Shown: positions 23,141 through 32,469 of the stretch, piece after piece | Position numbering within the stretch: position 1 is the first letter of the stretch | Layout: every line of letters begins with the position of its first letter | Assembly (NCBI GenBank): GCA_018969605.1 | Contig: JAGWXY010000008.1 | Coordinates: 1 to 47,700, forward strand | DNA: 47,700 nucleotides | Source of the DNA: Verrucomicrobiota bacterium | GTDB lineage: Bacteria > Verrucomicrobiota > Verrucomicrobiia > Verrucomicrobiales > Akkermansiaceae | Direction of reading: 5' to 3' | Made by a program: the position numbers and the translations under genes | Notes under the pieces: generated by a model | The model's input: the letters and a program-made list of their open reading frames with translations, nothing else | Database searches by the model: none | What the model was told of the DNA's origin: nothing

Positions 23141-25885
23141 TCAGGTGGCTGTGGCGCGGTGGATATCGAGGGCAACGAATCGAAGCAGCTCGTCGTTGCT
23201 CATTTCAGTCAGCATTTTTTCACTGCCGCCTTCAAGCAGTTCGTTCGAGAGCGCGCGCTTGCCTTCGATCACTTCGTCGATGCGTTCCTCGATGGTTCCG
23301 CGGCAGACAAACTTGTGGACGAGCACCTTGTTTTTTTGACCAATGCGAAAGGCGCGGTCAGTGGCCTGATTCTCGACGGCAGGATTCCACCAACGATCGA
23401 AGTGGATGACATGCGCGGCCTGGGTGAGGTTGAGTCCTGCACCGCCCGCTTTGACGGTGAGGATGAAAAACGGCGGGCCATCATCGCGTTGAAACGCATC
23501 GACGAATTCCCGGCGCTTGGCGATGGCGGTGCCACCGTGAAGGACCAAGCCAGGCCGACGGAATACGGCGGTCAGAAATTCAGACAAGGGGCCGGTGACT
23601 TCTTTGAACTGGGTGAAAACGAGCACTTTTTCCTGACGCTCCGCGATCTCCTCGGTGATCTCGCGCAAACGGTCGAATTTGCCGCTGGCTTCCGGTGCCC
23701 ATGCGCCGTCGCCCAACCATTGGGACGGGTGGTTGCAGATTTGCTTGAAGCGCGTGATGAAGGCCAAGACGAGACCCCGGCGCTGAATGCCATCCGAATT
23801 CTCCAAGGCCTTGGCCAAGTCGTCGACCGACTTCTGATAAAGCGCGGCCTGCATCTTGGTAAGCGGACAAAACGCGCGCATTTCCGTTTTGTCGGGCAGA
23901 TCGGCGATGACTCGCTTGTCGGTCTTCAGTCGACGGAGGATGTAGGGCTTTGTCAGAGCGCGCAACGGGCCGTAGTCGGGCTGCGCCTGCTTGTTGTTTG
24001 CTTTGATGAACTCGCCAAATGCCTTCGCTCCTCCCAACAGGCCGGGGTTGATAAAATCAAAAATCGACCACAGGTCGGAGGCACGGTTTTCCACCGGGGT
24101 CCCCGTGAGGGCGATTCGAACTTGGCTGTCCACTTCCTTGACGGCGCGGGTCTGGCGTGCTGCCGGATTTTTGATGGCTTGGGCCTCATCGAGGATGACC
24201 GCATCCCACTTGCGTTTGCGGATCTCATCGCTGCGAGTGAGCATGCCATAAGTGGTGATGACGAGATGCTCCTTCTGCTGCTTGTCGTTTTTCTGTTCGG
24301 AAGGATGGATGATGTTGAAAACCAAATCCGGCGCGAAGCGTTCGATTTCCGAACGCCAGTTGCCAAGCAAGGAAGCCGGCACAACCAACAGCGAGGGTGC
24401 TTTGTTGTTGGATTTCTCTTCTTTCCTAAGCAAAAGGAGAGAGATGACTTGGAGCGTTTTTCCCAATCCCATGTCGTCGGCAAGGCATGCTCCAAGACCG
24501 AGCCTCGCAAGGAAGCGCAACCACGTTACACCGGTTTGCTGATAGGGGCGCAGTGTGGCGCGCAGGCCTGGGATTTCCAAACATTCCGAGGCCTTGGCCG
24601 GGTCACGCATGCCTTGGAGAATTTCATCCAGCCGTGGGCCCGCACTGACCCCTGCCCATTCGTGTTCGTGAAAAACCACATCCTTGTCCGCTCCTGTTTC
24701 CCGCGAGCGAAAGCCGGCAAGCATGCGCATTCCTTCAAAAAAGCTAAGACCATCCCTGTCGGCCATTTTCTTAACTTTTTTCCAATGCTCAAGTGCCTCT
24801 TGGAGCTTATCCGCATCCACCTCCACCCACTTGCCGCGTATCATGGCAAGACCGTCGACCGAACTCGTGAGCGACCGCAATTCGGCAGCCGACAGCGCCT
24901 CACCATCAAGCGTCACACTCAGGGAAAAATTCAGCAAGGCACCGGCACCCAATCCGGCAGAGTTCGGAGCATCAATGTTCACACTCACCTTTGGACGCGG
25001 TGGTTTGCCGCTTTTCCACCAATCTGGAAGGCGGACCAGCACGCCCGCTTCTTTGAACAAGGAAACATCGCGCAGGAACCGGTAAGCGTCGGCAACAGGC
25101 CACAGCTGGGGCTTGAAAATGCGGTGACTGTCGACCAATTCGCGCATGAAGGCGCTATTCTTTGCCGCGCGTTCGACCGGGGCGAGCAGGTTGATCAGGC
25201 CTTGTCTGTTTTTTGCGCCCGCGTATTCCTCGATGGCCTTTCCAAGCGGCAGGTGTTGCACACGAGCATCGCCGGAAATACGCGTCGCGTAGCTGGCCAT
25301 GAAGGCAAACGGGAAATCCTGGTTCTTCTTGTTTTCCGCAAGGTGAAATGTCACGCGACCAACCGTCCGCCACAAAGGGCTCACCTCCGAGAGCCAGCCT
25401 TCCAAACCACGCGGGTGACGGGACACCGCTTCGCGCACATGAGAATCAAGCGATTTCCACAGATCCTCCAAAAGGTCGGGCGACAGATACTCCCCACCGC
25501 GCATCGGAGGGGCCGCATCAATCAACTTGGCAAAATCCACCGGTGTGAGCGGCGGCAGAGGAGCAAGTTCTTGCACCTCAACATTCTCCGGTCGATGGCA
25601 TAGGCCAGACAAAAAACACCTCGCAAACTCGCGCCACCATGACGCCGCGGGAGGTATTGCTGTCTCCGCACCAAGGGACGCCAAATGAACCAAGGCATGC
25701 GCACTCGACTTCAGAAGCGCGTCCGCGAGGCGGCCTGCAGCATTATCATCGAGCCAAGCCGACGGTGGCTCGACGCTTTCCATGAACAAATGTCCATGCG
25801 GGCTCAAGCCCAAGTCGGAGAATGCCTCTGCATGATGCCGCACGACGCGAAAACTAGTCGGCACATCGACCAGCACAAGCACCAC
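23141..25885 (-). CDS. SNF2/SWI2-family DEAD-like helicase (ATP-dependent DNA translocase)
   Basis: 914 residues. Residues about 1-420 are a SNF2-associated N-terminal region without clear motifs. The two RecA-like lobes follow: motif I DDMGLGKTLQVISLL, motif Ia LLVVPASLLGNW, motif II LDEAQAIKNP (DEAQ), motif III ALTGTPVENR, motif IV region LVFTQFKEVTGP, motif V GGAGLNLTQA and motif VI QATDRAFRIGQ. Such bacterial proteins are double-stranded DNA translocases; a role in transcription (RapA-like) or in chromosome maintenance cannot be decided. It starts at GTG, the first start after an in-frame stop. The SWIM gene follows within 10 bases. It is transcribed divergently from grpE. Confidence 0.88.
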   Translation of the reverse strand: MVLVLVDVPTSFRVVRHHAEAFSDLGLSPHGHLFMESVEPPSAWLDDNAAGRLADALLKSSAHALVHLASLGAETAIPPAASWWREFARCFLSGLCHRPENVEVQELAPLPPLTPVDFAKLIDAAPPMRGGEYLSPDLLEDLWKSLDSHVREAVSRHPRGLEGWLSEVSPLWRTVGRVTFHLAENKKNQDFPFAFMASYATRISGDARVQHLPLGKAIEEYAGAKNRQGLINLLAPVERAAKNSAFMRELVDSHRIFKPQLWPVADAYRFLRDVSLFKEAGVLVRLPDWWKSGKPPRPKVSVNIDAPNSAGLGAGALLNFSLSVTLDGEALSAAELRSLTSSVDGLAMIRGKWVEVDADKLQEALEHWKKVKKMADRDGLSFFEGMRMLAGFRSRETGADKDVVFHEHEWAGVSAGPRLDEILQGMRDPAKASECLEIPGLRATLRPYQQTGVTWLRFLARLGLGACLADDMGLGKTLQVISLLLLRKEEKSNNKAPSLLVVPASLLGNWRSEIERFAPDLVFNIIHPSEQKNDKQQKEHLVITTYGMLTRSDEIRKRKWDAVILDEAQAIKNPAARQTRAVKEVDSQVRIALTGTPVENRASDLWSIFDFINPGLLGGAKAFGEFIKANNKQAQPDYGPLRALTKPYILRRLKTDKRVIADLPDKTEMRAFCPLTKMQAALYQKSVDDLAKALENSDGIQRRGLVLAFITRFKQICNHPSQWLGDGAWAPEASGKFDRLREITEEIAERQEKVLVFTQFKEVTGPLSEFLTAVFRRPGLVLHGGTAIAKRREFVDAFQRDDGPPFFILTVKAGGAGLNLTQAAHVIHFDRWWNPAVENQATDRAFRIGQKNKVLVHKFVCRGTIEERIDEVIEGKRALSNELLEGGSEKMLTEMSNDELLRFVALDIHRATAT

Positions 25886-25902
25886 ATGCGCCTTGACCTG
25901 TC

Positions 25903-25931
25903 ATTTTACCAAGGAAAGACATCTTCCAAAA
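25903..25931 (-). promoter_or_regulatory. Candidate promoter of the SNF2-SWIM operon
   Basis: On the minus strand: TTTTGG (25926-25931), 17 bases, TAAAAT (25903-25908), 17 bases before the GTG start. The -10 box is good. It shares the 98-base divergent spacer with the grpE promoter. Confidence 0.4.
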
Positions 25932-25947
25932 TCCCCTGTCACCGGGG

Positions 25948-25975
25948 TTGACGCGGGGCCGTTCGCGGCTACAGC
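25948..25975 (+). promoter_or_regulatory. Candidate grpE promoter, -10 box 8 nt before the ATG
   Basis: TTGACG, 16-base spacer, TACAGC, then only 8 bases to the grpE ATG at 25984. With normal spacing transcription would start at or within a base or two of the ATG, giving a leaderless mRNA. I saw no CIRCE-type (GCACTC-N-GAGTGC) operator of HrcA and no sigma-32 box. Confidence 0.5.
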
Positions 25976-25983
25976 TATCCGCC

Positions 25984-26553
25984 ATGCAAGCCGACAACCA
26001 AACCGCACCTGAAGCCGAGGCCCCGGTCGAAAACCCCGAGATCGCCAAGGAAAATGCCACACCGGAAGCTGCGGCGGAGCTTGATCCATGGGAGCAGCTC
26101 GAAGCCGAGGCCGCCAAGTGGAAGGACCTTTCCCTGCGCACCGCCGCCGAAATGGACAACTTGCGCAAGCGCACTGCCCGCGAACGCGAGGAAGCCGTGC
26201 GGTATTCGAATCAACGCCTGCTCGAAGAGCTTTTGCCGGTGATCGACAACTTCGAAATGGGCATGCAAGCCGCGGCACAGGATACCTCGTCGATGATCTA
26301 CATCGGCATGGACATGGTCCGCCGCCAGCTCAACGAGTTTCTATCCTCCCAAGGCGTCGAAGAGCTCGTGGCCAGCGGAGCCTTTGATCCCAACCTACAC
26401 GACGCGGTGGCGCAGGAGGAATCGGCCGAAATCAAGGAAGGCGACATCATTCGGGTGACCCGCCGCGGCTTCAAGCTGCGCGACCGCCTGCTGCGCCCGG
26501 CCAGCGTGGTGGTTTCCAAAGCACCAACCGCTGCGGAAGGAGGCGTTGACTGA
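25984..26553 (+). CDS. grpE: Nucleotide exchange factor GrpE
   Basis: 189 residues. It releases ADP from DnaK in the Hsp70 cycle. Acidic, disordered N-terminus, then a long dimerising helix ([33 protein letters not shown]) and the family signature at the C-terminal beta domain (NPNLHDAV-like [27 protein letters not shown]). I chose the ATG at 25984 because the extra residues of the longer frame overlap the promoter. dnaJ follows after 5 bases; dnaK is not in this window. Confidence 0.93.
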   Translation: MQADNQTAPEAEAPVENPEIAKENATPEAAAELDPWEQLEAEAAKWKDLSLRTAAEMDNLRKRTAREREEAVRYSNQRLLEELLPVIDNFEMGMQAAAQDTSSMIYIGMDMVRRQLNEFLSSQGVEELVASGAFDPNLHDAVAQEESAEIKEGDIIRVTRRGFKLRDRLLRPASVVVSKAPTAAEGGVD

Positions 26554-26558
26554 TCCCC

Positions 26559-27704
26559 ATGGCTGACAAACGCGATTACTACGAAATTCTGGGAGTTTCC
26601 CGCGACGCGAGCGCCGACGAAATCAAGAAGGCCTACCGCAAACTCGCGGTCAAATTTCACCCGGACAAGAACCCCGGCGATCATACGGCCGAGGAAAAAT
26701 TCAAAGAACTTGGCGAGGCCTATGAAGCCTTGAGCGATGCCGACAAGCGCGCGGCCTACGACCGCTACGGACACGCGGCATTCTCGAATGGTGGCGGTCG
26801 TCCCGGCGGTGGTTTCCACGACCCGATGGACATGTTCTCGCAGGTCTTTGGCGGTGCCTTCGGTGGTGGCTTCGAGGAATTTTTTAGCGGTGGCGGCGGT
26901 GGCGCCAGGCGCAAAAGCTCCGGCAAACAACGCGGTAGCGACCTGCGCTATGATCTGGAAATCTCGCTCGAAGAAGCCGCGCGCGGTGTTGAGAAAGAAC
27001 TCGAGATCGAACGCTACATGCCCTGCGAAGCCTGCGACAGCAAAGGCACCAAAGGTTCGGGCGGCGTGAAAACCTGCCAAACATGCGGTGGCCGCGGCGT
27101 CGTTTCGCGCCAGTCCGGCATCTTCATTCAACAAACCACCTGCCCGGAATGCCGTGGCGCAGGTGAAACGATCAGCGATCCCTGCAAGGCCTGCAAAGGC
27201 GAAGGACGCGTGCAAAAGGAAAGCCGCATCAAGCTGCGCATCCCCGCCGGCGTGGATACCGGCACGCGCCTGCGCTCGACCAGCAATGGCGACGCTGGCG
27301 TGCGCGGTGGCCCGGCAGGCGACCTGTATGTGTTCCTGCATGTCCGCGATCACGACATCTTCGAACGCGACGACTCCGACCTCTTTTGCGAAGTCCCCCT
27401 CCCCTTCTCGACCGCCGCACTCGGTGGCGAGTTGAAGGTGCCGACGCTCGATGGTCAGTCATCAATCAAGATCCCCGCCGGCACTCAAGGCGGCACGGTT
27501 TTCCGCCTGCGCGATAAGGGCATACCCACACTTTCAGGCGGACGCCGCGGTGATCTGAACGTCCGCGTGCAAGTCGAGGTGCCCACCAAACTCAACAGCG
27601 ATCAGCAGGAAAAGCTGCGCGCGTTTTCTGAATCGATCGGCGGTCACAACTCGCCTATGCAGGAAGGATTTTTCGAAAAGGCGAAGCGCTTTTTTGATCT
27701 CTGA
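26559..27704 (+). CDS. dnaJ: Chaperone DnaJ (Hsp40, type A)
   Basis: 381 residues (E. coli 376). J domain at residues 1-70 with HPD ([11 protein letters not shown]) that stimulates DnaK; a Gly/Phe-rich linker about 75-130 ([16 protein letters not shown]); four zinc-binding CxxCxGxG repeats: [32 protein letters not shown]; then the substrate-binding C-terminal domains. Complete type A DnaJ. Between grpE and rsmE, probably one operon (gaps of 5 and 6 bases). Confidence 0.96.
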   Translation: MADKRDYYEILGVSRDASADEIKKAYRKLAVKFHPDKNPGDHTAEEKFKELGEAYEALSDADKRAAYDRYGHAAFSNGGGRPGGGFHDPMDMFSQVFGGAFGGGFEEFFSGGGGGARRKSSGKQRGSDLRYDLEISLEEAARGVEKELEIERYMPCEACDSKGTKGSGGVKTCQTCGGRGVVSRQSGIFIQQTTCPECRGAGETISDPCKACKGEGRVQKESRIKLRIPAGVDTGTRLRSTSNGDAGVRGGPAGDLYVFLHVRDHDIFERDDSDLFCEVPLPFSTAALGGELKVPTLDGQSSIKIPAGTQGGTVFRLRDKGIPTLSGGRRGDLNVRVQVEVPTKLNSDQQEKLRAFSESIGGHNSPMQEGFFEKAKRFFDL

Positions 27705-27710
27705 CGCGCC

Positions 27711-28424
27711 ATGGCCCGCTTTCATCTGCCGTCAGAAAACTGGCAAACTGCTGCGCTCACCGGCGACGAGGCTAGGCATCTTTCGCAGGTGCTGCGTGGC
27801 AAGGCAGGTGATGTGATCACGGTCTTCAATGGTCATGGTCGGCGTGCTTCGGCGAAGGTGCTGCAAGTTTCGCGCGACCGCGTCTCGCTGGAACTTTCTG
27901 AGGTCGTTTCCCCTGCTCCGCCGCAGCCACGCATCACGCTTGTGCAGGCGATTCCCAAGGGCAAAACGATGGACCTAATCGTGCAAAAGGCGGTCGAGCT
28001 CGGCGTGGCAAGCATCGAGCCACTCGTCACGCGCCACACGATCGTGCAACCGGGCGAGGGCAAGTCGGAGAAGTGGACACGCGTCGCGCTCGAGGCTTGC
28101 AAGCAATGCGGCCAGGACATGCTGCCGGAAATTTCACCGGCCCTCGCATTCGACGCATGGATCGCGGGCGCGGCAAAAATTTCCGGGCTTAAGCTCATCG
28201 CCTCGCTCGCGCCTGGTGCGCAGGCCATGCGCGAAGTGCTCAGAGCGCACCCCGCCACCACCGAGGCCACGATCCTCGTCGGCCCGGAGGGGGATTTCTC
28301 ACCACAAGAAACCGCCGCCGCGCTGGCTGCCGGATTCATCCCCGTGTCGCTTGGCAACATCGTGTTGCGCGTCGAGACCGCATCGTTGTTTTGCATTTCC
28401 GCACTGCGCTACGAATTCGCGTAG
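27711..28424 (+). CDS. rsmE: 16S rRNA (uracil1498-N3)-methyltransferase RsmE
   Basis: 237 residues (E. coli 243). SPOUT-class methyltransferase. N-terminal PUA-like part (residues 1-70: HLSQVLRGKAGDVITVFNGH) and the knotted SAM-binding domain with AIPKGKTMDLIVQKAVELGV, ILVGPEGDFSPQE and LGNIVLRVETA, the RsmE signature. It lies 6 bases after dnaJ, the arrangement dnaJ-rsmE also seen in Gram-positive bacteria (dnaJ-prmA-rsmE). Followed by nfeD. Confidence 0.93.
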   Translation: MARFHLPSENWQTAALTGDEARHLSQVLRGKAGDVITVFNGHGRRASAKVLQVSRDRVSLELSEVVSPAPPQPRITLVQAIPKGKTMDLIVQKAVELGVASIEPLVTRHTIVQPGEGKSEKWTRVALEACKQCGQDMLPEISPALAFDAWIAGAAKISGLKLIASLAPGAQAMREVLRAHPATTEATILVGPEGDFSPQETAAALAAGFIPVSLGNIVLRVETASLFCISALRYEFA

Positions 28425-28482
28425 GTTGGCGCTATGCTGGCAATTCGGCCAAGGCCGCCTTGCGCGATGCCAATCCCGGTGC

Positions 28483-29925
28483 ATGATAGAGCCCGTGAAG
28501 CATTTGTTGCCAACGATTCTAACAGCTTTTGCCGCCTGCGTTATGCCGCTCGGTGCGCAAGCAGAAAAGCCAGCACCGCCAGCGCCGAAAACTCCGGCCA
28601 AGGTCGTCGTCATTCCGATCCGCGCGCAGATCGCCAAGCCCGAGCTATTCATCCTGCGCCGCGGACTCAAGGACGCGATCGAGAACAAGGTCGACACCAT
28701 CGTGCTCGACATGGAAACGCCCGGCGGCGAGCTCGCCGTGACCTTCGAGATGCTCAAGGCCTTGGAAAAATTTCCCGGAAAAACTGTGACCTATGTGAAC
28801 CGCGAGGCGATCTCCGCCGGTGCGCTGATCGCTGCCGGCACCGATGAGATCCACTTCGCACCCGAAGGCGTGATCGGTGCCGCGGCACCCGTGCTCGCGA
28901 CCGGCGCGGAAATCGACGAGACGATGCGCAGCAAAATTGTGAGTTATCTCAAGGCGCGCGTGCGATCGATTTCCGAAGGCAAAGGTTATCGCGGCGAGGT
29001 GGTCTCGGCGATGATCGACATGGATTCGGAGTTCAAGATCGGCGACACGGTCATCAAGAAAAAGGGCGAGCTGCTCTCGCTCACCGCACAGGAAGCGATG
29101 AAGACCTACGGCGATCCCCCCCTGCCCTTGCTTGGCGCGGGCATTTCTGAGGATCTCAATGCCTTGCTCGATCAACTTCATGGCGCGGGAAATTATTCGG
29201 TGTTGCGGCTTGAAGTCACATGGTCGGAAAAACTCGCGCAGTACCTCACCAGCCTCACGCCGATCCTCCTCGGACTTGGCCTGCTCGCGCTCTTCATCGA
29301 ATTCAAGACACCAGGCTTCGGTGTCTTTGGCATCAGCGGCGCGATTCTTTTGGGCATCGTGTTTTTTGGTCACCATGTCGCGGGTCTTTCGGGTCATGAA
29401 CCCGCCCTGCTCTTCGCGCTTGGTGTCTCATTGGTGATCATCGATGTCTTTCTGTTTCCCGGCACGATGATCGCCGCGCTCACTGGAGTGACGATGATCC
29501 TTGCTTCGCTCGTGTGGATGATGCTCGACATCTGGCCGGGCGAGCCGGTGACGATTTCGGGAAATGCCCTGCTGCGTCCGCTCGCCAATGTGCTGGCAGG
29601 TGCCGCATTGGCAATCGCGGCGTTTTTGGTGTTGCTCAGGTTTTTGCCGAAAGGCGGACCATGGGGCGGCATGGTTTTGGAAAGCGCCGTTGGTGGTGAA
29701 CCCAAAGCCGCGACCGCGCTTGGCGGCGCTGCGTCGCCCATCAGTGCAGAAAATCTGTTAGGCCAAAGCGGCAAAGCGACCACCGCGCTTTTCCCGAGTG
29801 GACAAGTCGAGATTTCCGGCAAACGATACGAGGCGAAACTCGCCATGGGTTTCGCCGAAGAAGGTACGCCAGTGAAAGTTACTGGCGTATCGGAATTCGG
29901 CCTCATCGTGGAAACTCTGACATGA
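28483..29925 (+). CDS. NfeD family membrane-bound serine protease (long form)
   Basis: 480 residues. Signal peptide/first helix at residues 5-27 (LLPTILTAFAACVMPLGAQA). The ClpP-like protease domain follows: VVVIPIRAQIAKPELFILRR, LDMETPGGELAVTFEML and NREAISAGALIAAG, which holds the likely nucleophile Ser; a Lys in a following helix would complete the Ser-Lys dyad as in Pyrococcus PH1510. Residues about 265-400 hold at least five transmembrane helices, and the last 70 residues form the OB-like NfeD domain (GQVEISGKRYEAKLAMGFAE). The usual role is membrane quality control with SPFH/flotillin partners. The start at 28483 is chosen for its signal sequence; a GTG 4 codons later is possible. The stop overlaps nfeD2 by 4 bases. 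Confidence 0.88.
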   Translation: MIEPVKHLLPTILTAFAACVMPLGAQAEKPAPPAPKTPAKVVVIPIRAQIAKPELFILRRGLKDAIENKVDTIVLDMETPGGELAVTFEMLKALEKFPGKTVTYVNREAISAGALIAAGTDEIHFAPEGVIGAAAPVLATGAEIDETMRSKIVSYLKARVRSISEGKGYRGEVVSAMIDMDSEFKIGDTVIKKKGELLSLTAQEAMKTYGDPPLPLLGAGISEDLNALLDQLHGAGNYSVLRLEVTWSEKLAQYLTSLTPILLGLGLLALFIEFKTPGFGVFGISGAILLGIVFFGHHVAGLSGHEPALLFALGVSLVIIDVFLFPGTMIAALTGVTMILASLVWMMLDIWPGEPVTISGNALLRPLANVLAGAALAIAAFLVLLRFLPKGGPWGGMVLESAVGGEPKAATALGGAASPISAENLLGQSGKATTALFPSGQVEISGKRYEAKLAMGFAEEGTPVKVTGVSEFGLIVETLT

Positions 29926-30401
29926 GCCTGATCATTTTACTTTTTGCCGTCGGCCTCATCCTGTTCGCCGCCGAGGTGATCGTGCCTGGCGGCATCCTTG
30001 GCGGCATCGCGGCACTGATGATGCTGGGCGGTTGCGCGATCGCTTATTCGCGCTTTGGCCCGAGCGGTGGTGCGCTGGCTTTGGCTGCGGCCTTGGTGCT
30101 TATTGGCATCACTCTGTTTTTGGAATTTTATGTCCTGCCGAGAACCCGCCTTGGCCGCCGGGCTTTTCTCGACAGCGAAATCAGCGCCACCAGCGCGGCA
30201 CTCGGGCCCGAGGCGCAGCAACTCATCGGCGCCAATGCCGAAGCGATCACCCTGCTTTCACCTAGCGGCTACATCCGCGTGAATGGAAAACGCTACGAAG
30301 GATTTAGCCAATCTGGACAAATTTCGCCGGGTGCGGCGCTACAGGTCGTCGGCGCAGACAATTTCCGTCTCATCGTCACTCCCACCAACACACCAAATTA
30401 A
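29922..30401 (+). CDS. NfeD-like short protein
   Basis: 159 residues. Three hydrophobic segments ([35 protein letters not shown] and [20 protein letters not shown]), then an OB-like C-terminal domain with [20 protein letters not shown], parallel to the end of the preceding long NfeD. No protease domain. Its ATG overlaps the stop of nfeD (ATGA), so the two are translationally coupled, and floA starts 5 bases after it. Two NfeD partners in front of one flotillin is a layout close to B. subtilis yqeZ-floA, with one extra member. Confidence 0.85.
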   Translation: MSLIILLFAVGLILFAAEVIVPGGILGGIAALMMLGGCAIAYSRFGPSGGALALAAALVLIGITLFLEFYVLPRTRLGRRAFLDSEISATSAALGPEAQQLIGANAEAITLLSPSGYIRVNGKRYEGFSQSGQISPGAALQVVGADNFRLIVTPTNTPN

Positions 30402-30406
30402 ACACC

Positions 30407-31402
30407 ATGGACCTATCCACCATCATATTCGTCGTCATTGTCATCGCGTCGCTTGTCGTCTTTGGCATCATCATTTCCTTCTTTAGCGTCTGGCTCCGCG
30501 CATGGCTGGCCGGCGCCTATGTCGGCTTCACCGATCTTGTCGCCATGCGCCTGCGCCAAGTGCCCTACGGCATGGTCGTCGACGCCCGCATCACCGCCAA
30601 AAAGGCAGGCATCGATATTCCGATCAATGACATCGAGGCCCACTTCCTCGCCGGCGGCAATGTGATCCCAACGATCCAAGCACTCATCGCCGCGCAAAAG
30701 GCAGGCATCGTACTCGATTGGAACCGCGCCTGTGCGATCGACCTCGCCACCAAGGGCTCCGGCAAGAGCGTGGTCGAAGCGGTCCGCACCTCGGTCGACC
30801 CGAAAGTCATCGATTGCCCAAATCCCTCCTCCGGCCGCACGACCATCGATGGCGTTGCCAAGGATGGCATCCAGGTGAAAGTCCGCGCGCGCGTTACGGT
30901 GCGCACCAACCTCGACCGCTTCGTCGGCGGTGCCAAAGAGGAAACCATCATCGCCCGCGTCGGCGAAGGCATCGTCACGACCATCGGCTCGGCCGAAACT
31001 TACAAGACGGTGCTCGAGTCGCCTGATACGATTTCGAAGGTTGTCCTTCATCGCGGACTCGATGTGGGCACTGCGTTTGAAATCCTTTCGATCGACATTG
31101 CCGATGTCGATGTCGGCGAAAACGTCGGCGCTCAACTCCAGGAAGCGCAGGCCGAGGCCAACAAGAACATGGCTCAGGCACAGGCCGAAATCCGCCGCGC
31201 GGCGGCGGTCGCACTCGAGCAGGAAATGGTTGCCCGCGTGGCGGAGATGAAGGCCAAGGTCGTCGAGGCCGAAGCCCAAGTGCCGCTCGCGATGGCCGAA
31301 GCCTTCCGCAATGGTCACCTCGGCGTGATGGATTATTACAAAATGGAAAATGTGAAGTCCGACACGCAGATGCGCGCCAACATCGCCAAGGACGGCAACT
31401 GA
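30407..31402 (+). CDS. floA: Flotillin-like protein FloA
   Basis: 331 residues (B. subtilis FloA 331). A membrane re-entrant/transmembrane segment at residues 5-38 ([20 protein letters not shown]), the SPFH domain with the family block [20 protein letters not shown] and [25 protein letters not shown], then an Ala/Glu-rich helical coil ([20 protein letters not shown]) and a C-terminus with [15 protein letters not shown], the standard FloA end. It organises membrane microdomains and works with NfeD. Follows nfeD2 by 5 bases. Confidence 0.93.
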   Translation: MDLSTIIFVVIVIASLVVFGIIISFFSVWLRAWLAGAYVGFTDLVAMRLRQVPYGMVVDARITAKKAGIDIPINDIEAHFLAGGNVIPTIQALIAAQKAGIVLDWNRACAIDLATKGSGKSVVEAVRTSVDPKVIDCPNPSSGRTTIDGVAKDGIQVKVRARVTVRTNLDRFVGGAKEETIIARVGEGIVTTIGSAETYKTVLESPDTISKVVLHRGLDVGTAFEILSIDIADVDVGENVGAQLQEAQAEANKNMAQAQAEIRRAAAVALEQEMVARVAEMKAKVVEAEAQVPLAMAEAFRNGHLGVMDYYKMENVKSDTQMRANIAKDGN

Positions 31403-31432
31403 TCCAGCTCCCATTCATCCGACCCGCAGATC

Positions 31433-31915
31433 ATGGACTGGATCTTCGATCATTTCCAAATCGTCCTCATCGTCGCGCTGGCCTTTGCCTCATGGGTGAA
31501 AAGCCGCCAAGAGGCAAAGCAGGCCGAGCGCGAAGCGCGCGAGGCCGGTGAACAGCCGGACATGGGGGACATTTTTGGACCCGAAGAATCATGGCAGCCA
31601 GAAGCGGAGCCGATGACGAATCAGCCGCCACCGGTTCCAAGCCAAAGCGCACGCAACTCATTCCCGGCGCAAGAGCCAGTGCCCGACCGCGAGCTCGAAC
31701 GACAAAATGCGCTGCGCGAACAACTCCGCCAGATCCGCGAGGCCAAGGCCATCACCACCGGCAATGCCGCCGCAACACGCGAGCGCGCCAATGCGAAGGG
31801 CAAGGCAGCAGTGCCGGTGGCAAGCTCATTGCGCGGCATGCTCAGAAACCGCAGCGAACTGCGCAAAGCAGTGATCACGCGTGAGGTCCTTGGCACTCCG
31901 GTGGGCTTGCGCTAG
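31433..31915 (+). CDS. Small membrane-anchored protein after floA, unknown function
   Basis: 160 residues. One N-terminal hydrophobic segment (residues 7-22, HFQIVLIVALAFASWV), then a charged helix (RQEAKQAEREAREAGEQPDM), a Pro/Gln-rich disordered stretch, a second charged helix and the end LRKAVITREVLGTPVGLR. A similar basic ending with L-R-x-A-h-h-x-x-E-h-L-G-x-P-x-x-L-R is familiar to me from small proteins of Planctomycetes and Verrucomicrobia, but I do not know a function. Position, 30 bases after floA on the same strand, suggests a role with the NfeD-FloA system. Confidence 0.65.
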   Translation: MDWIFDHFQIVLIVALAFASWVKSRQEAKQAEREAREAGEQPDMGDIFGPEESWQPEAEPMTNQPPPVPSQSARNSFPAQEPVPDRELERQNALREQLRQIREAKAITTGNAAATRERANAKGKAAVPVASSLRGMLRNRSELRKAVITREVLGTPVGLR

Positions 31916-31936
31916 AGCGAGAGGGTGTTTGGGCAT

Positions 31937-31953
31937 GGCGGTTGAAAACCGCC
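31937..31953. repeat. Intergenic hairpin between convergent genes
   Basis: Perfect 7-base-pair stem GGCGGTT/AACCGCC with a 3-base loop, followed by a smaller GGTT/AACC palindrome. It lies in the 53-base gap between the floA-linked gene and ruvX, which converge. No T-run follows; it could stop or protect both transcripts, or be a copy of a dispersed intergenic repeat. Confidence 0.4.
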
Positions 31954-31968
31954 GCCACGGTTTGAACC

Positions 31969-32415
31969 TCACGCTTCCTGCCAGTCGTTGCCCATCCAGA
32001 GGTTGAGGATTTCGACAGCGGCCGCCTGATCGATCACGGGTTTTTGTTGGCGTGCGTTGCGTCCGGCTTCGCGCAGCTTGGCGGCGGCGCTGGAGGTGGT
32101 GAGAGTCTCATCGACAAAAAACAAGGGCACCGTGCCGACGCGTTCGTGAAGTTGCGAAGCAAAGGCACGCACCTTTGCCGCAGCATCGCCTTCGCTGCCA
32201 TCCATGCGCAGCGGCAAACCAACCACAAGCGTTTTTATTCCGCGGGCCTGCACAAGCTGCGCGATGCGCTCAACGGCGTCGACCTTCTTGCAATCGATCG
32301 TCTCAACCGGATGCGCAAGAATGCCAAAATCATCCGTCGCAGCGATGCCGATGCGGGCGTCTCCGTGGTCAATCCCGAGCGCGGGATGCGATGAGTTGGA
32401 ATCAGCGGTTTTCAA
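31969..32415 (-). CDS. ruvX: Putative pre-16S rRNA nuclease / Holliday junction resolvase RuvX (YqgF)
   Basis: 148 residues (E. coli YqgF 138). RNase H-like fold: LGIDHGDARIGIAATDD (first catalytic Asp), VVGLPLRMDGSEG, VDETLTTSSA (Glu) and DQAAAVEILNLWM with the last Asp. The family matures the 16S 5' end in E. coli and was first described as a resolvase. The only usable start is a TTG at 32415; no ATG or GTG lies between it and the conserved core, and the in-frame stop upstream leaves no other choice. Confidence 0.9.
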   Translation of the reverse strand: MKTADSNSSHPALGIDHGDARIGIAATDDFGILAHPVETIDCKKVDAVERIAQLVQARGIKTLVVGLPLRMDGSEGDAAAKVRAFASQLHERVGTVPLFFVDETLTTSSAAAKLREAGRNARQQKPVIDQAAAVEILNLWMGNDWQEA

Positions 32416-32469
32416 TTTCTTATGATCAATGTGAAACTGGCACTCTCATTTATCTTCCAAGATATCGGC

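Noticed and set aside
23114-25603. A very long open frame (829 codons) on the plus strand
   Set aside because: It is exactly antisense to the SNF2 helicase, whose motifs are clear; long antisense frames are expected with this codon use.
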